A program made the position numbers and the translations under genes. Positions 1-6,667 of a stretch of 24,609 nt of DNA are shown piece by piece. The DNA is taken from contig CAYXVG010000077.1 in NCBI GenBank assembly GCA_964468205.1, positions 1 through 24,609 of the forward strand, given 5' to 3'. The stretch comes from CAWELS01 sp964468205. GTDB lineage: Bacteria; Acidobacteriota; Terriglobia; Bryobacterales; Bryobacteraceae. The notes under the pieces were generated by a model that was not told the origin of the DNA, did not search any database, and was given only the letters and a program-made list of their open reading frames with translations. Positions within the stretch are counted from its first letter, which is position 1, and every line of letters begins with the position of its first letter.

Positions 1-927
1 GTGATGAAGTTCCAGCAGGAGGCCCTCGAGAGTGACCTCCAAAAGGTGGAAGCGCTCGTTGTCCTCCAGGCACATGGCGCCTTTTACGGTCTGCTGGGCG
101 CGCGAGAGTTGCAGGTGGCTGCCAGGAGGGCCGCGGACAGCCGCGAACTGCACGTTCGACAGGCCCGCGCGTTCTATGAGGGCGGACTCCGTTCGAAACT
201 CGAGCTGGATCTGGCGCGGGTGACCCTCGGAGAGGCCGAGATCGCACTAATCAAGGCCGAGAACCATATTCGTTCCGCACAGGCAGAATTGGGACGGGTC
301 ATGGGAGCATCACAATCTGTGAACTACAGTATCGAGCCGCCCGACCTTTCTCCACCGCAGCCCGGGCCACTCGAGGAACTGGTCCAGGAAGCGTCCCGGA
401 ACCGCCCCGAGGTAAACGCGCTGGAAAGGCGGCTAGACGCCGCCAGAGCGGGCCTTCGGTTGGCCCGCAGCCAGCGCAAACCCCTTTTGTCGTTTTTCTC
501 GACTGGCGGCTGGGCCCGGATCACTCCCTTGATCATCAGCAACCTCGCGGCGGCGGGCGCGGGGCTCGCGATTCCGCTGATGACGTTTGGCAAGCTCGAG
601 GGCCGAGTAGAGGAAGCGACGGCCCAGATCGGCTCGCTGGAAAACCAACTCGACGAACTTCATCAGGAGATCAGCCTGGAGACGAGGAACTCCTATTTTC
701 GGCTGCAGAACGCTTTGGAGTCGCTGCCCGTCCGCGAATTGCAGGTGGAGCACGCGCGGGAGGCAGTTCGACTCGCCGAGGCCCGTTACCGCGAACAGCT
801 TGGCACCATCGTGGAGCTGAACGAAGCGGAAACGAGGCTCGCCGAGGCGGAGGCCGCCCGCGTGATAGAAACATACACGGTCAATGTCGCTGAGGCGGAA
901 CTCCGCTATGCGGTCGGCCGTCCATGA
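1..927 (+). CDS. TolC-family outer membrane efflux protein, 5'-truncated by the window edge
   Basis: The reading frame is open from base 1 to a TGA at 925-927 (308 residues), and the true start lies outside the window. TolC/OprM-type proteins are trimeric outer-membrane and periplasmic channels that serve RND, ABC or MFS efflux pumps and type I secretion. Long amphipathic helices rich in Ala, Glu and Arg fill roughly residues 1-100 and 195-305. The segment RNRPEVNALERRLDAARAGL (about 134-153) is the usual start of the second OEP repeat, and a short beta-like segment near 160-190 follows it. The full family is about 420-480 residues, so roughly the first 120-150 are missing. Pump partners would be expected upstream, outside this window. 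The family is well supported; the substrate cannot be told. Confidence 0.85.
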   Translation: MMKFQQEALESDLQKVEALVVLQAHGAFYGLLGARELQVAARRAADSRELHVRQARAFYEGGLRSKLELDLARVTLGEAEIALIKAENHIRSAQAELGRVMGASQSVNYSIEPPDLSPPQPGPLEELVQEASRNRPEVNALERRLDAARAGLRLARSQRKPLLSFFSTGGWARITPLIISNLAAAGAGLAIPLMTFGKLEGRVEEATAQIGSLENQLDELHQEISLETRNSYFRLQNALESLPVRELQVEHAREAVRLAEARYREQLGTIVELNEAETRLAEAEAARVIETYTVNVAEAELRYAVGRP

Positions 928-1259
928 AAGAACGAGCTACAGTGTCCATGTCCCGCGGCACTGTTTTGATGTCACTGACCTTTGTTTGAATGAATAGGCC
1001 GGACGTTTCCACCTCGACCGTCGCCAGGCGGGCTTTTTGCCGTCTTTTGCGCAGACGCCTTTTCTGGTGGTGATGAACCTATCTGACGGCAACAGTTGTG
1101 CGGATTTGCCGGTCGAATTCGCACGTGATGCGGGCTTCGAGTTGCGGGAGACCCCAGTGTCCCGCCGTGGCTCCGTCCCGTCCCGCTTACTGTGCGAAGG
1201 GGAAAACTACGTTCCGGCATCGGCAATCGTGCCGGTACCCTATCCTTGAGTCAGCGCCG
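928..1259 (+). other. Intergenic stretch, no supported gene
   Basis: This 330-bp gap between the TolC-type gene and the hicA relic has short open frames on both strands (for example a TTG-started frame at 1037-1249), but none has a ribosome-binding site or a recognisable family signature. No strong terminator hairpin was seen. It probably belongs to the same decayed zone as the two relics downstream. Confidence 0.4.
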
Positions 1260-1453
1260 TTGAAGGTTCGCGACGTTCTCAGGCTGCTGCAAAAGCATGG
1301 CTGGCGGCACGTACGGACCACTGGGGATCACCGGATCTACTGGAGTCCGGATGGACGGGTGACTGTCGTCTCGATAAACCCGGCAACGAGGTGTGCACCG
1401 GCACATGGCGAGCGATGCCGAGGCAAACTGTTATTGAAGAGCCGGAGACATGA
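1260..1453 (+). pseudogene. hicA: HicA-like mRNA interferase toxin, frameshifted
   Basis: A TTG at 1260 opens a frame reading LKVRDVLRLLQKHGW, then VRTTGDHRIYW and DGRVTVVSINP. This is the N-terminal two thirds of a HicA/YcfA toxin, a small dsRBD-like RNase with its catalytic histidine in the G-[SD]-H motif (here GDH). After about base 1382 the frame loses the family pattern. Moving by one base restores it: GNEVCTGTWRAMPRQ, matching the usual G-[ND]-E-V-x-x-G-T ending, and leads to a TGA at 1451-1453. A single-base deletion in the CCCGG at 1379-1383 explains this. No HicB antitoxin frame is visible on either side, which fits a dead module. A sequencing error at that base is the main alternative. 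Confidence 0.6.
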
Positions 1454-1665
1454 CACGCAACCGCATGAGCAAGGCGCAGGCCCGGCGCTTTGAGGAAGCG
1501 CTCGCCGAACTCGCCCGGCAGAAGCGTCCGGCGAACATCACGCCCCGGCTCTGGCGAGCCCAACGCGACGCCGCCGGACGCGATTTCCTAGAGAATCCGG
1601 GGACAAACCGGAGGACTCTTTCCATTTTTCGCGCATCCTCGCTAATGATTCCCTGGTCCGGCTGA
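1450..1665 (+). pseudogene. Short ORF coupled to the hicA relic, probable antitoxin fragment
   Basis: The ATG at 1450 overlaps the stop of the frame-restored hicA as ATGA, the spacing of a translationally coupled second gene. The first 50 residues are charged and helical (MSKAQARRFEEALAELARQ, then NITPRLWRAQRDAAGRDF). They look like the N-terminal helical segment that precedes the HTH in some XRE-type antitoxins, although I cannot confirm a family. From about base 1600 the composition changes, and the adjacent frame shows an RHS repeat instead, so the original 3' end seems replaced by unrelated sequence. The 71-residue product is unlikely to be functional. It could also be a genuine small protein of unknown role. 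Confidence 0.3.
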
Positions 1666-1739
1666 AGACGGCGGGGGAGGCGGGAGGCTGGTGGCAGAGC
1701 TACGGTTATGACCGGTGGGGGAACCGGACGGTGGCGGGC
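1641..1739 (+). pseudogene. RHS/YD-repeat protein fragment
   Basis: In the frame that includes the TGG codons at 1689 and 1692 the translation reads NDSLVRLKTAGEAGG, then WWQSYGYDRWGNRTVAG. This is the consensus of one RHS (YD) repeat: D-x-L-x-R-L, an acidic and glycine-rich turn, then Y-x-Y-D-R-x-G-N-R. RHS proteins are large secreted or surface polypeptides of many such repeats, often ending in a variable toxin domain. Only one repeat is present; there is no start codon, and the frame loses the pattern at about 1740. It is therefore a scrap left by deletion or recombination. The match is clear by eye, although the segment is short. Confidence 0.6.
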
Positions 1740-1831
1740 ATAGGCCTCTTAACCAGAATCTTTCCGAGAGAGCGGCAGGGAGTTGTTGCGGTTACCGGGT
1801 TCCGGGTGAGTTCATCAGCCGTTTGAAGAGT

Positions 1832-1923
1832 CCGCCTTCGGGGCGAGGGGCGGGCTCTGGGGCAGTCGCGGGGGTGTTCCGCTTCGGGGGCGAAGGGCGG
1901 GCTCTGGGGCAGTCTCGGGTGCT
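1832..1923. repeat. Imperfect G-rich tandem duplication, about 46 bp x 2
   Basis: Two adjacent copies, 1832-1878 (47 bp) and 1879-1923 (45 bp), share the core GGGCGGGCTCTGGGGCAGTC, and a third copy begins (CCGCTTT) at 1924. The duplication lies between the RHS scrap and the stop codon of the GH172 gene. It has no obvious hairpin and no coding sense. Confidence 0.7.
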
Positions 1924-1954
1924 CCGCTTTTGCTCTGTGCCAGTGAGCTTCGGG

Positions 1955-3184
1955 TTAGAACGTTTTCCAGTATTCGCGCAGGCTGTCGCGATCGGGGACG
2001 GGGAGGCGTTTGTCCACGGGCGGCAGGGCGGCGAATTGGCGGTGGGGTTCGGTTTGGTACCAGTAGCCGACGGAGGAGTAGTCGTTGGCGTGGACGTTGC
2101 CGTGGCCGTGCTCGATGGTGACGCGGATGGACTTTTGGAACATGACGGGGTCCTCGACGTGGTAGCGGTACATGGTCCACTTGCCGGAGTAGATGTCTGG
2201 GGTATTCATGGGGCCGGCGAGAGAGATGCCGTGGTAGGGCATGGAGTTGTGGCCGCCGGGATAGCCCCAGGCGGCGCAGAAGTAGTCCTCGGTGCCGGTG
2301 CCGATGATGGACGGGGATTGCTCGCCGTCGATGAAGATCATGTCATCGCCTTCGCCGAACCAGGAGAAATTCCTGATCGGGTTCAGGTGGTCGATGGAGA
2401 GGTTGCAGCCGACGTAGTGGCCGCGGCCTTCGGCTTCGACGATGAGGTAGTTTTCCTTGCCGTCGAGGTTGACGACATCGTTCGTTCTTTGGAAGTTGTG
2501 GTCTTGGCTCAGGTCGAGAGTGGCGGTGGTGGGATACTCCCGGCGCCATTGGGAGTGGAAACGCAGGGCGTCGTCCGGGAGAGAGTCGTAGTCCTCGTAG
2601 TCGACGTAGTAGTAGAGGGCGCCGACGGGTTCTTGTCCCTGGTTTTCGACGGCGAGGCGGGCGGAGCGGGCGAAGGGCATGGGGAAGAAGCAGTTCATGG
2701 CGGCGCGGTTTTGGGATTCGGGTGCGCCGCCGGTGACCATGTTGAGGGGCTGCGACCAGTAGTTGGTGACGCGGCCGTGGCCGACGCCGAAGAAGTCGCC
2801 GATGGGGGATTCGACGGAGGGGTTGGCTTCGCCGTCCCACCAGGCGCGGAGGACGAGGCGGCGGAGGTAGTCCGGTTCGCGGTCATTGATGGTGATCCAG
2901 ATGTGGCGGATGCAGCCGGCGCCGCTGATATCGGCGATGGTGGCGGAGGCGCCGGGATCGACGGTCACGCGGTCGGCGTTCTTGCCGGTGCGGTTCCAAC
3001 TCGAGGAGCGCCGGCGGCGTCCCTGCCGGGCGAGGAAGAGGTTGCCGAGCCCGCTGGGGTTCGGTCCGGCCGTGGCGGCGGCGGGCGGGTTGGCGGCGGC
3101 GGGGGTGGGAACGGCCGCGGCGGCGGCGGCGAGACCGGTCCAACCGAGCGCGCGGGAGAGGAAAGTTCTGCGTTGTGCCGGCAT
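1955..3184 (-). CDS. Tat-exported GH172 (DUF2961) glycoside hydrolase-type protein
   Basis: 409 residues; ATG at 3184 preceded by AGGAG (3192-3196 on the complement) at a good distance. The N-terminus is a twin-arginine signal, QRRTFLSRAL followed by an alanine-rich stretch, so the folded protein should be exported. The mature part is DUF2961, now CAZy family GH172, a double jelly-roll family whose known members act on fructofuranosides (difructose dianhydride I) or D-arabinofuranosides. The hallmark segments are WFGEGDDMIFIDGE (275-288) and GTGTEDYF (295-302). Glu278 and Glu299 lie 21 residues apart, the spacing I recall for the nucleophile and acid/base pair in the characterised fructosidase. 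Later conserved segments are YRYHVEDPV and GYWYQ. It stands alone and is divergent from the cyclophilin-like gene. The family is certain; the substrate is unknown. Confidence 0.92.
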   Translation of the reverse strand: MPAQRRTFLSRALGWTGLAAAAAAVPTPAAANPPAAATAGPNPSGLGNLFLARQGRRRRSSSWNRTGKNADRVTVDPGASATIADISGAGCIRHIWITINDREPDYLRRLVLRAWWDGEANPSVESPIGDFFGVGHGRVTNYWSQPLNMVTGGAPESQNRAAMNCFFPMPFARSARLAVENQGQEPVGALYYYVDYEDYDSLPDDALRFHSQWRREYPTTATLDLSQDHNFQRTNDVVNLDGKENYLIVEAEGRGHYVGCNLSIDHLNPIRNFSWFGEGDDMIFIDGEQSPSIIGTGTEDYFCAAWGYPGGHNSMPYHGISLAGPMNTPDIYSGKWTMYRYHVEDPVMFQKSIRVTIEHGHGNVHANDYSSVGYWYQTEPHRQFAALPPVDKRLPVPDRDSLREYWKTF

Positions 3185-3244
3185 GGCGTGACTCCTGGTA
3201 GTTTGGAGAGGATTGTATCATTGAACACCGGAAAGGAGCGAGAG

Positions 3245-3610
3245 ATGGCCACTGTGCATTTCGTGATCGGCGACGTTACGATTGAGGCGGAACTGCGGGA
3301 CACGCCTACCGCGAGGGAGATCCTCGACGCTCTTCCGATCGAGGCGAACGGCAGCTACTGGGGCAGCGAATTCTACTTCGGCGTGCCGGTGGACTCCGCA
3401 CCGGAGCCGGATGCGACGGACGTGGTGGATCCGGGAACGGTCGCCTTCTGGACGGTGGGGAACTGCCTTTGTTTGTTCTGGGGGCCGACGCCCGCGAGCG
3501 AGGGCGACGAATGCCGCGCCGCGAGCGGAGTGAACATTGTCGGCGAGGTGATTAACAAGGCGGACTTGCCGCGGCTGCGGGGCCGTTCGGTGCGGGTGGA
3601 ACCCGCTTAA
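3245..3610 (+). CDS. Cyclophilin-like fold protein (TM1367 type)
   Basis: 121 residues. The ATG at 3245 has AAGGAG at 3233-3238, six bases upstream; the frame is open far upstream, but that part is antisense to the GH172 gene and has no RBS. The conserved segments are GDVTIEAELRDTPTAREILDALP, here split as an N-terminal beta strand plus helix (9-31), EFYFGVP (42-48), then GTVAFWTVGNCLCLFWGPTP (64-83), GDECRAASGVNIVG and a C-terminal strand. These match the Cyclophil_like family (PF04126), small cytosolic beta-barrels with a cyclophilin fold but without the classic catalytic arginine arrangement; their role is not established. It is divergent from the GH172 gene with only 60 bp between the starts. 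Its TAA overlaps the TAA of the next gene in a shared TTAA. Confidence 0.85.
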   Translation: MATVHFVIGDVTIEAELRDTPTAREILDALPIEANGSYWGSEFYFGVPVDSAPEPDATDVVDPGTVAFWTVGNCLCLFWGPTPASEGDECRAASGVNIVGEVINKADLPRLRGRSVRVEPA

Positions 3611-4248
3611 GGAATCGATCCGCGCCGGCGGCGGCCGATAGCGACGAGGGCCAGGCCACCGAGCAGCAGGAGGAAAGCCGAACCCGGTTCGGGAACCTGC
3701 GAGTTGGCGTCGAGGGTTATGTCGTCAATTGAAAACCATCGTGAAGCGGAATCGGCGCGGAATTCAACTTTGTGGATTTGGCTGAAGTTCGCGGAGTAGA
3801 GTTGGAAGCTATCGGTTAGGCGCAGGACCGGTCCGGCAGCGACTTGGCTATCGAGGGCGTCGTAGCCGAACAACTGCACTGTACTTGCGCTGTCTTGGTA
3901 GGCAGAGGACAGGGTGGCGAGATAGGCGGAAGTGAAGTCCGTCGCGCCGCCGAATTGAATAAACAAGGACTGCGGGCCGTTCCAGTTCCATGCGTAGCTG
4001 GTTCCGCTGACTGGTGTGGGCGCCGGCGCCACGGCGGGACTTGCCACGGTTGCGGAGGCCCAGCCGGTGTCGCTTATTGCACTTCCGTTCAGAAAGGGGC
4101 TCCAGACATACCCCTGGTAGCTATTGCTGATGCCAAGGGAGTAGAAGCTGCTTCTCGTGGTCAGATCTTCAAACGTGATTGTGGCGCCCAGAGCCGGCAG
4201 GGATGCCAGCAGTACTACGGGTATAAGCCCGGCAATACCGCACTTCAT
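3607..4248 (-). CDS. PEP-CTERM sorting-domain protein
   Basis: 213 residues. The ATG at 4248 has a strong GGAGGAG (4256-4262 on the complement) seven bases away; a longer in-frame start at 4338 has none. The protein starts with a Sec signal peptide (MKCGIAGLIPVVLLASLPALG) and opens with TITFEDLTT, typical of secreted beta-sandwich PEP-CTERM proteins. The C-terminus has the full sorting signal: VPEPGSAFLLLLGGLALVAI (185-204), then GRRRRG. Such proteins are processed by exosortase/archaeosortase-like enzymes and linked to exopolysaccharide; no exosortase is in this window. The middle is rich in Ser, Ala and aromatic residues, as in a surface protein. An AT-rich pocket with the perfect palindrome CTTAATTTAAG (4286-4296) lies about 40 bp upstream of the start and may be regulatory. 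Confidence 0.88.
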   Translation of the reverse strand: MKCGIAGLIPVVLLASLPALGATITFEDLTTRSSFYSLGISNSYQGYVWSPFLNGSAISDTGWASATVASPAVAPAPTPVSGTSYAWNWNGPQSLFIQFGGATDFTSAYLATLSSAYQDSASTVQLFGYDALDSQVAAGPVLRLTDSFQLYSANFSQIHKVEFRADSASRWFSIDDITLDANSQVPEPGSAFLLLLGGLALVAIGRRRRGSIP

Positions 4249-4380
4249 GATGTCTCTCCTCCGTAAACAGATCTTCGTCTGTATTCTTAATTTAAGCGTG
4301 CAAGGTCCTATTCTAAGGTTCAGGATCTTAGACCGCAACCATCCCGGGTACTGTTCCGTACTGCTCCGTACCAGAGAAGG

Positions 4381-4472
4381 GGAATTAGCCTCGGAGGCGG
4401 GGGCCGCGGGATAAAGATGGGGGCGTCGTCAACTCGTCGAGAAGGAATTAGCCTCGGAGGCGGGGGACGCGG
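4381..4472. repeat. Direct repeat pair, 29 bp
   Basis: The sequence beginning GGAATTAGCCTCGGAGGCGG occurs at 4381-4409 and again at 4444-4472, with one mismatch, separated by 34 bp. It adjoins the longer repeat array that starts at 4476 and may be part of the same repetitive island. Confidence 0.7.
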
Positions 4473-4475
4473 ACA

Positions 4476-4800
4476 TTGTGGAGGGGTGGTAAGGGTTTCG
4501 ACGCCGGAGGGAGGGTTCCGGGAGCGCTTTGACCGGAGAACCGCAGGCTTGTGGAGGGGTGGTAAGGGTTTCGACGCCGGGATGTTCGCTGGCGCGGGAT
4601 CCCGCGCCATGAGCAGGACATTGTGGAGGGGAGTAGGGGTTTCGACGCCGGAGGGAGGTGCCGGGCGCTCTTCGACCGGAGAACCGCAGGCTTGTGGAGG
4701 GGTGGTAAGGGTTTCGACGCCGGAGGGAGGCTTCCGGGAGCGCTTCGACCGGAGAACGGCAGGCTTGCGGAGGGGTTTGTTGGGTTGGCGAATGGGTTAG
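4476..4800. repeat. Array of about 73-bp intergenic repeats, four to five copies
   Basis: The unit begins TTGTGGAGGGGTGGTAAGGG, continues with TTTCGACGCCGGAGGGAGG and ends GACCGGAGAACCGCAGGC. Copies are at 4476-4548 (73 bp), 4549-4580 (truncated after 32 bp), 4621-4691 (71 bp, diverged), 4692-4764 (73 bp, about three mismatches to the first) and a decayed start at 4765-4800 that runs into the stop codon of the kinase gene. The 40 bp between the truncated and the third copy hold a palindrome. Both strands stay open through the units, which produces spurious ORFs. The arrangement looks like a genome-wide intergenic repeat family (REP or MITE style) that expanded locally. It has none of the features of a CRISPR array because the copies abut without spacers. 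Confidence 0.85.
4590..4609. repeat. Perfect 20-bp palindrome inside the repeat array
   Basis: TGGCGCGGGATCCCGCGCCA is a perfect 20-bp palindrome, lying in the 40-bp segment that interrupts the second repeat copy. It could form a strong stem in RNA or a cruciform in DNA, and could act as a protein-binding site. It is not followed by a T run, so an intrinsic terminator is unlikely. Confidence 0.8.
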
Positions 4801-6536
4801 AAGATTTGGCGGAACACGTCGCCGTTGGACAGCATGCTCCGGTAGCCGCGGTAGGAGATAGCGGGGAAGAGCAGCAGACGGTGCGGCAGTTCGCGGAGGA
4901 CTTGCTTCTTGGTTCGTTGCTCGAGGTAATCGTCAATTAAGAGATCGGGATCAAGGCTCCTATAGATGCCGGTGAGGGTGACCTGCGACTTGACGAAGAC
5001 GGAGAAATTGGAATCGAGGATGAAGCCGGCTTTGGTGAGGTCGGCGATCAAATCGGCGTAAGCCTGGAAGGAGGAGGTCCATTCCTTTTCGAGGGCTCCG
5101 TCGGCCAGTTCGAGAATTTGGCTGCGCCGGGCAGGGTCGGCGGGGAGGCCACCCCGGATGAGGGCGCCGACGTTTTTGTGAAGCTTCTTTCTGTTCTTGG
5201 AGCGGAGGGCGAGGTTCAACTGAACCATCTGCATGCGGCGTTGTTGGTCGAATTCCCCGATCAAGCCCCAGTCGAGGAGCCCGATGGCGTACGGTTCGCC
5301 GGGACGGTTGTGAAGGTGCATCACGTTGCCGGCGTGCGGGTCGCCATGGATGAGGGTGACCGGGCTTTTCGAGAAGAGGGCGTCATAGGCCATGACGTCC
5401 GCCAGCCGCCTGGCGAGGATGGCTCTTTGATTGTCGTCGCCTGGGAAGGCGTCACTGATTTTGACGCCCTCGAAGAACTCCATGAAGGTGATGGTTTCCG
5501 TGGAAAAGGGGAAGATCTCCGGGACGTAGACTCCGGGGACTCCGGCGTAGTATTGGTAGGCGCGGTGGAAGTTGTCCTGTTCTTGGGCGACGCGTATCTC
5601 TTCGCGGAGTTTCGCCTGGATGTCGGCGAAGAGGTCCTTGAGCGGCATGCCCTTGAGGGCGTAGAATTCGGCGTTGCGGTCCGCAAGATCGATGAGGCCG
5701 TCAATGATCTTGATTTCTTCCGGCAGGCCGACGACGGCGTAGGGCTTGATGAGCTTGCAGACCATCGGCTTGCGGCGGCCGTCGCGCGGGTCGTGGAAGG
5801 AGCCCTTGATTACGGCTCCGACGCTCGCTTCGGCAAGGATTTTGCTGTCGAATTCGATGCGGTATTGACGGATTGCTTCCTCGCCAACGCTTTCCTCGAT
5901 GTAGCCGACGAGTTCATCGCGGCTCATGGTGCGGATTCCGCTTTCGAGGGTCTGGAGGAATTCGCTGACGTCCGGCGGTATGAAGCCGGCGCGTGCGATG
6001 ATCTGGCCGAATTTCTGGAGGGTGGGAATTTTGGAGGCGAGGATGAGGACTTTTTCGCCGCGCGGGGTGTCCGGGGGGACGCGGGCCATGGTGACGAGGC
6101 GCTCGGCGAGCCGCTCATCGGAGAGGCCGTCCATGAACGCGAGCAGGGCGTCGTGGACGATCGGCAGGACCGTTTCCCTGTTCTCTTCGGGGACAAGTTC
6201 GAGCACTTGCGACTTGTGGAGGAAGACCTCGAGCATTTCGGCCTTGTATTTCCGGAGGCCGAATTTCTCGATCATGGCGAGGGCCTGGCCTTGATCGAGC
6301 GGGGGCAACTCGTGCGGGCCGGCGCCGGATTGCAGGAAGCTCATGGCGAGGGCGCGGGTTTCCGGATCGAGATCGTTGAGGACCTTGGCCATCAGGTCGA
6401 GCGCGGCAGCGTCGGCGTCGTAGGTTTTGTAGTGCTCCCGGGGGGTGGGGAGCTCGACGGAAAACTGTGTCGCGGCCCGAGAGGGCAGGATCCCGAGGCA
6501 GACGAATGCCCCCGCGACCATGAGAATGCGTTTCAT
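4797..6536 (-). CDS. ABC1/UbiB (AarF)-family kinase-like protein with an N-terminal signal peptide
   Basis: 579 residues from an ATG at 6536; a weak AAGGA lies about 14 bases upstream. The ABC1 family (UbiB, ADCK/COQ8) are atypical kinases or ATPases linked to quinone and lipid metabolism. The visible motifs in order are the KxGQ element QKFGQ (174-178), a nucleotide loop EASVGAVIKGSF (236-247) in place of the usual Ala-rich loop, the phosphate-binding lysine in VCKLIKP (K261), a conserved acidic helix REEIRVAQEQDNF (311-323), the catalytic-loop HGDPHAGN (397-404), and DWG (422-424) as the metal-binding DFG equivalent. The odd parts are the first 22 residues, which look like a Sec signal peptide (hydrophobic core, then SRAA), and an extra helical region of about 150 residues before KxGQ. 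A membrane anchor facing the cytoplasm is possible if the signal is not cleaved. Confidence 0.85.
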   Translation of the reverse strand: MKRILMVAGAFVCLGILPSRAATQFSVELPTPREHYKTYDADAAALDLMAKVLNDLDPETRALAMSFLQSGAGPHELPPLDQGQALAMIEKFGLRKYKAEMLEVFLHKSQVLELVPEENRETVLPIVHDALLAFMDGLSDERLAERLVTMARVPPDTPRGEKVLILASKIPTLQKFGQIIARAGFIPPDVSEFLQTLESGIRTMSRDELVGYIEESVGEEAIRQYRIEFDSKILAEASVGAVIKGSFHDPRDGRRKPMVCKLIKPYAVVGLPEEIKIIDGLIDLADRNAEFYALKGMPLKDLFADIQAKLREEIRVAQEQDNFHRAYQYYAGVPGVYVPEIFPFSTETITFMEFFEGVKISDAFPGDDNQRAILARRLADVMAYDALFSKSPVTLIHGDPHAGNVMHLHNRPGEPYAIGLLDWGLIGEFDQQRRMQMVQLNLALRSKNRKKLHKNVGALIRGGLPADPARRSQILELADGALEKEWTSSFQAYADLIADLTKAGFILDSNFSVFVKSQVTLTGIYRSLDPDLLIDDYLEQRTKKQVLRELPHRLLLFPAISYRGYRSMLSNGDVFRQIF

Positions 6537-6643
6537 CAGCCCATCCAGTCCTTAGAATTCCTATTGTAGGACGTTTGGGGGAGCGGCCCGGGAGCGCTGG
6601 GGGAATGAAACAGTTCTGTCACCGCGGCCGTTTGCGGGCGCCG

Positions 6644-6652
6644 TGCTATAAC
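6644..6652 (+). promoter_or_regulatory. Candidate extended -10 promoter for the GT39 gene
   Basis: TGCTATAAC forms an extended -10 (TG-N-TATAAC). Transcription would start near 6659, about nine bases before the ATG at 6668, giving a very short leader without a Shine-Dalgarno sequence. No clear -35 was seen. It favours the 6668 start over the upstream ATG at 6605. Confidence 0.35.
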
Positions 6653-6667
6653 AGCGGTTTCGGCTTC

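Noticed and set aside
1037..1249. TTG-started 70-residue frame upstream of the hicA relic as an antitoxin
   Set aside because: It has no ribosome-binding site and no resemblance to HicB or another antitoxin that I could defend.
1715..3244. Very long plus-strand open frame (631 codons with its 3' end) across the GH172 gene
   Set aside because: It is antisense to a clear family member with a Tat signal and RBS, and its product is a low-complexity Gly/Val/Ala string. Only its 3' part from the ATG at 3245 is a real gene.
4476..4764. Possible CRISPR array
   Set aside because: The units are about 73 bp, abut directly, vary in length and have no unique spacers; no cas genes are nearby.
4417..4940. 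Plus- and minus-strand ORFs across the repeat array (for example 4417-4800 and 4448-4936)
   Set aside because: They are translations of the repeated units and of the antisense of the kinase gene; the protein repeats simply follow from the DNA repeats.
5118..6569. 483-codon plus-strand frame opposite the ABC1-like gene
   Set aside because: It is an antisense shadow of the kinase gene, rich in Glu, Gly and Val, without any RBS.
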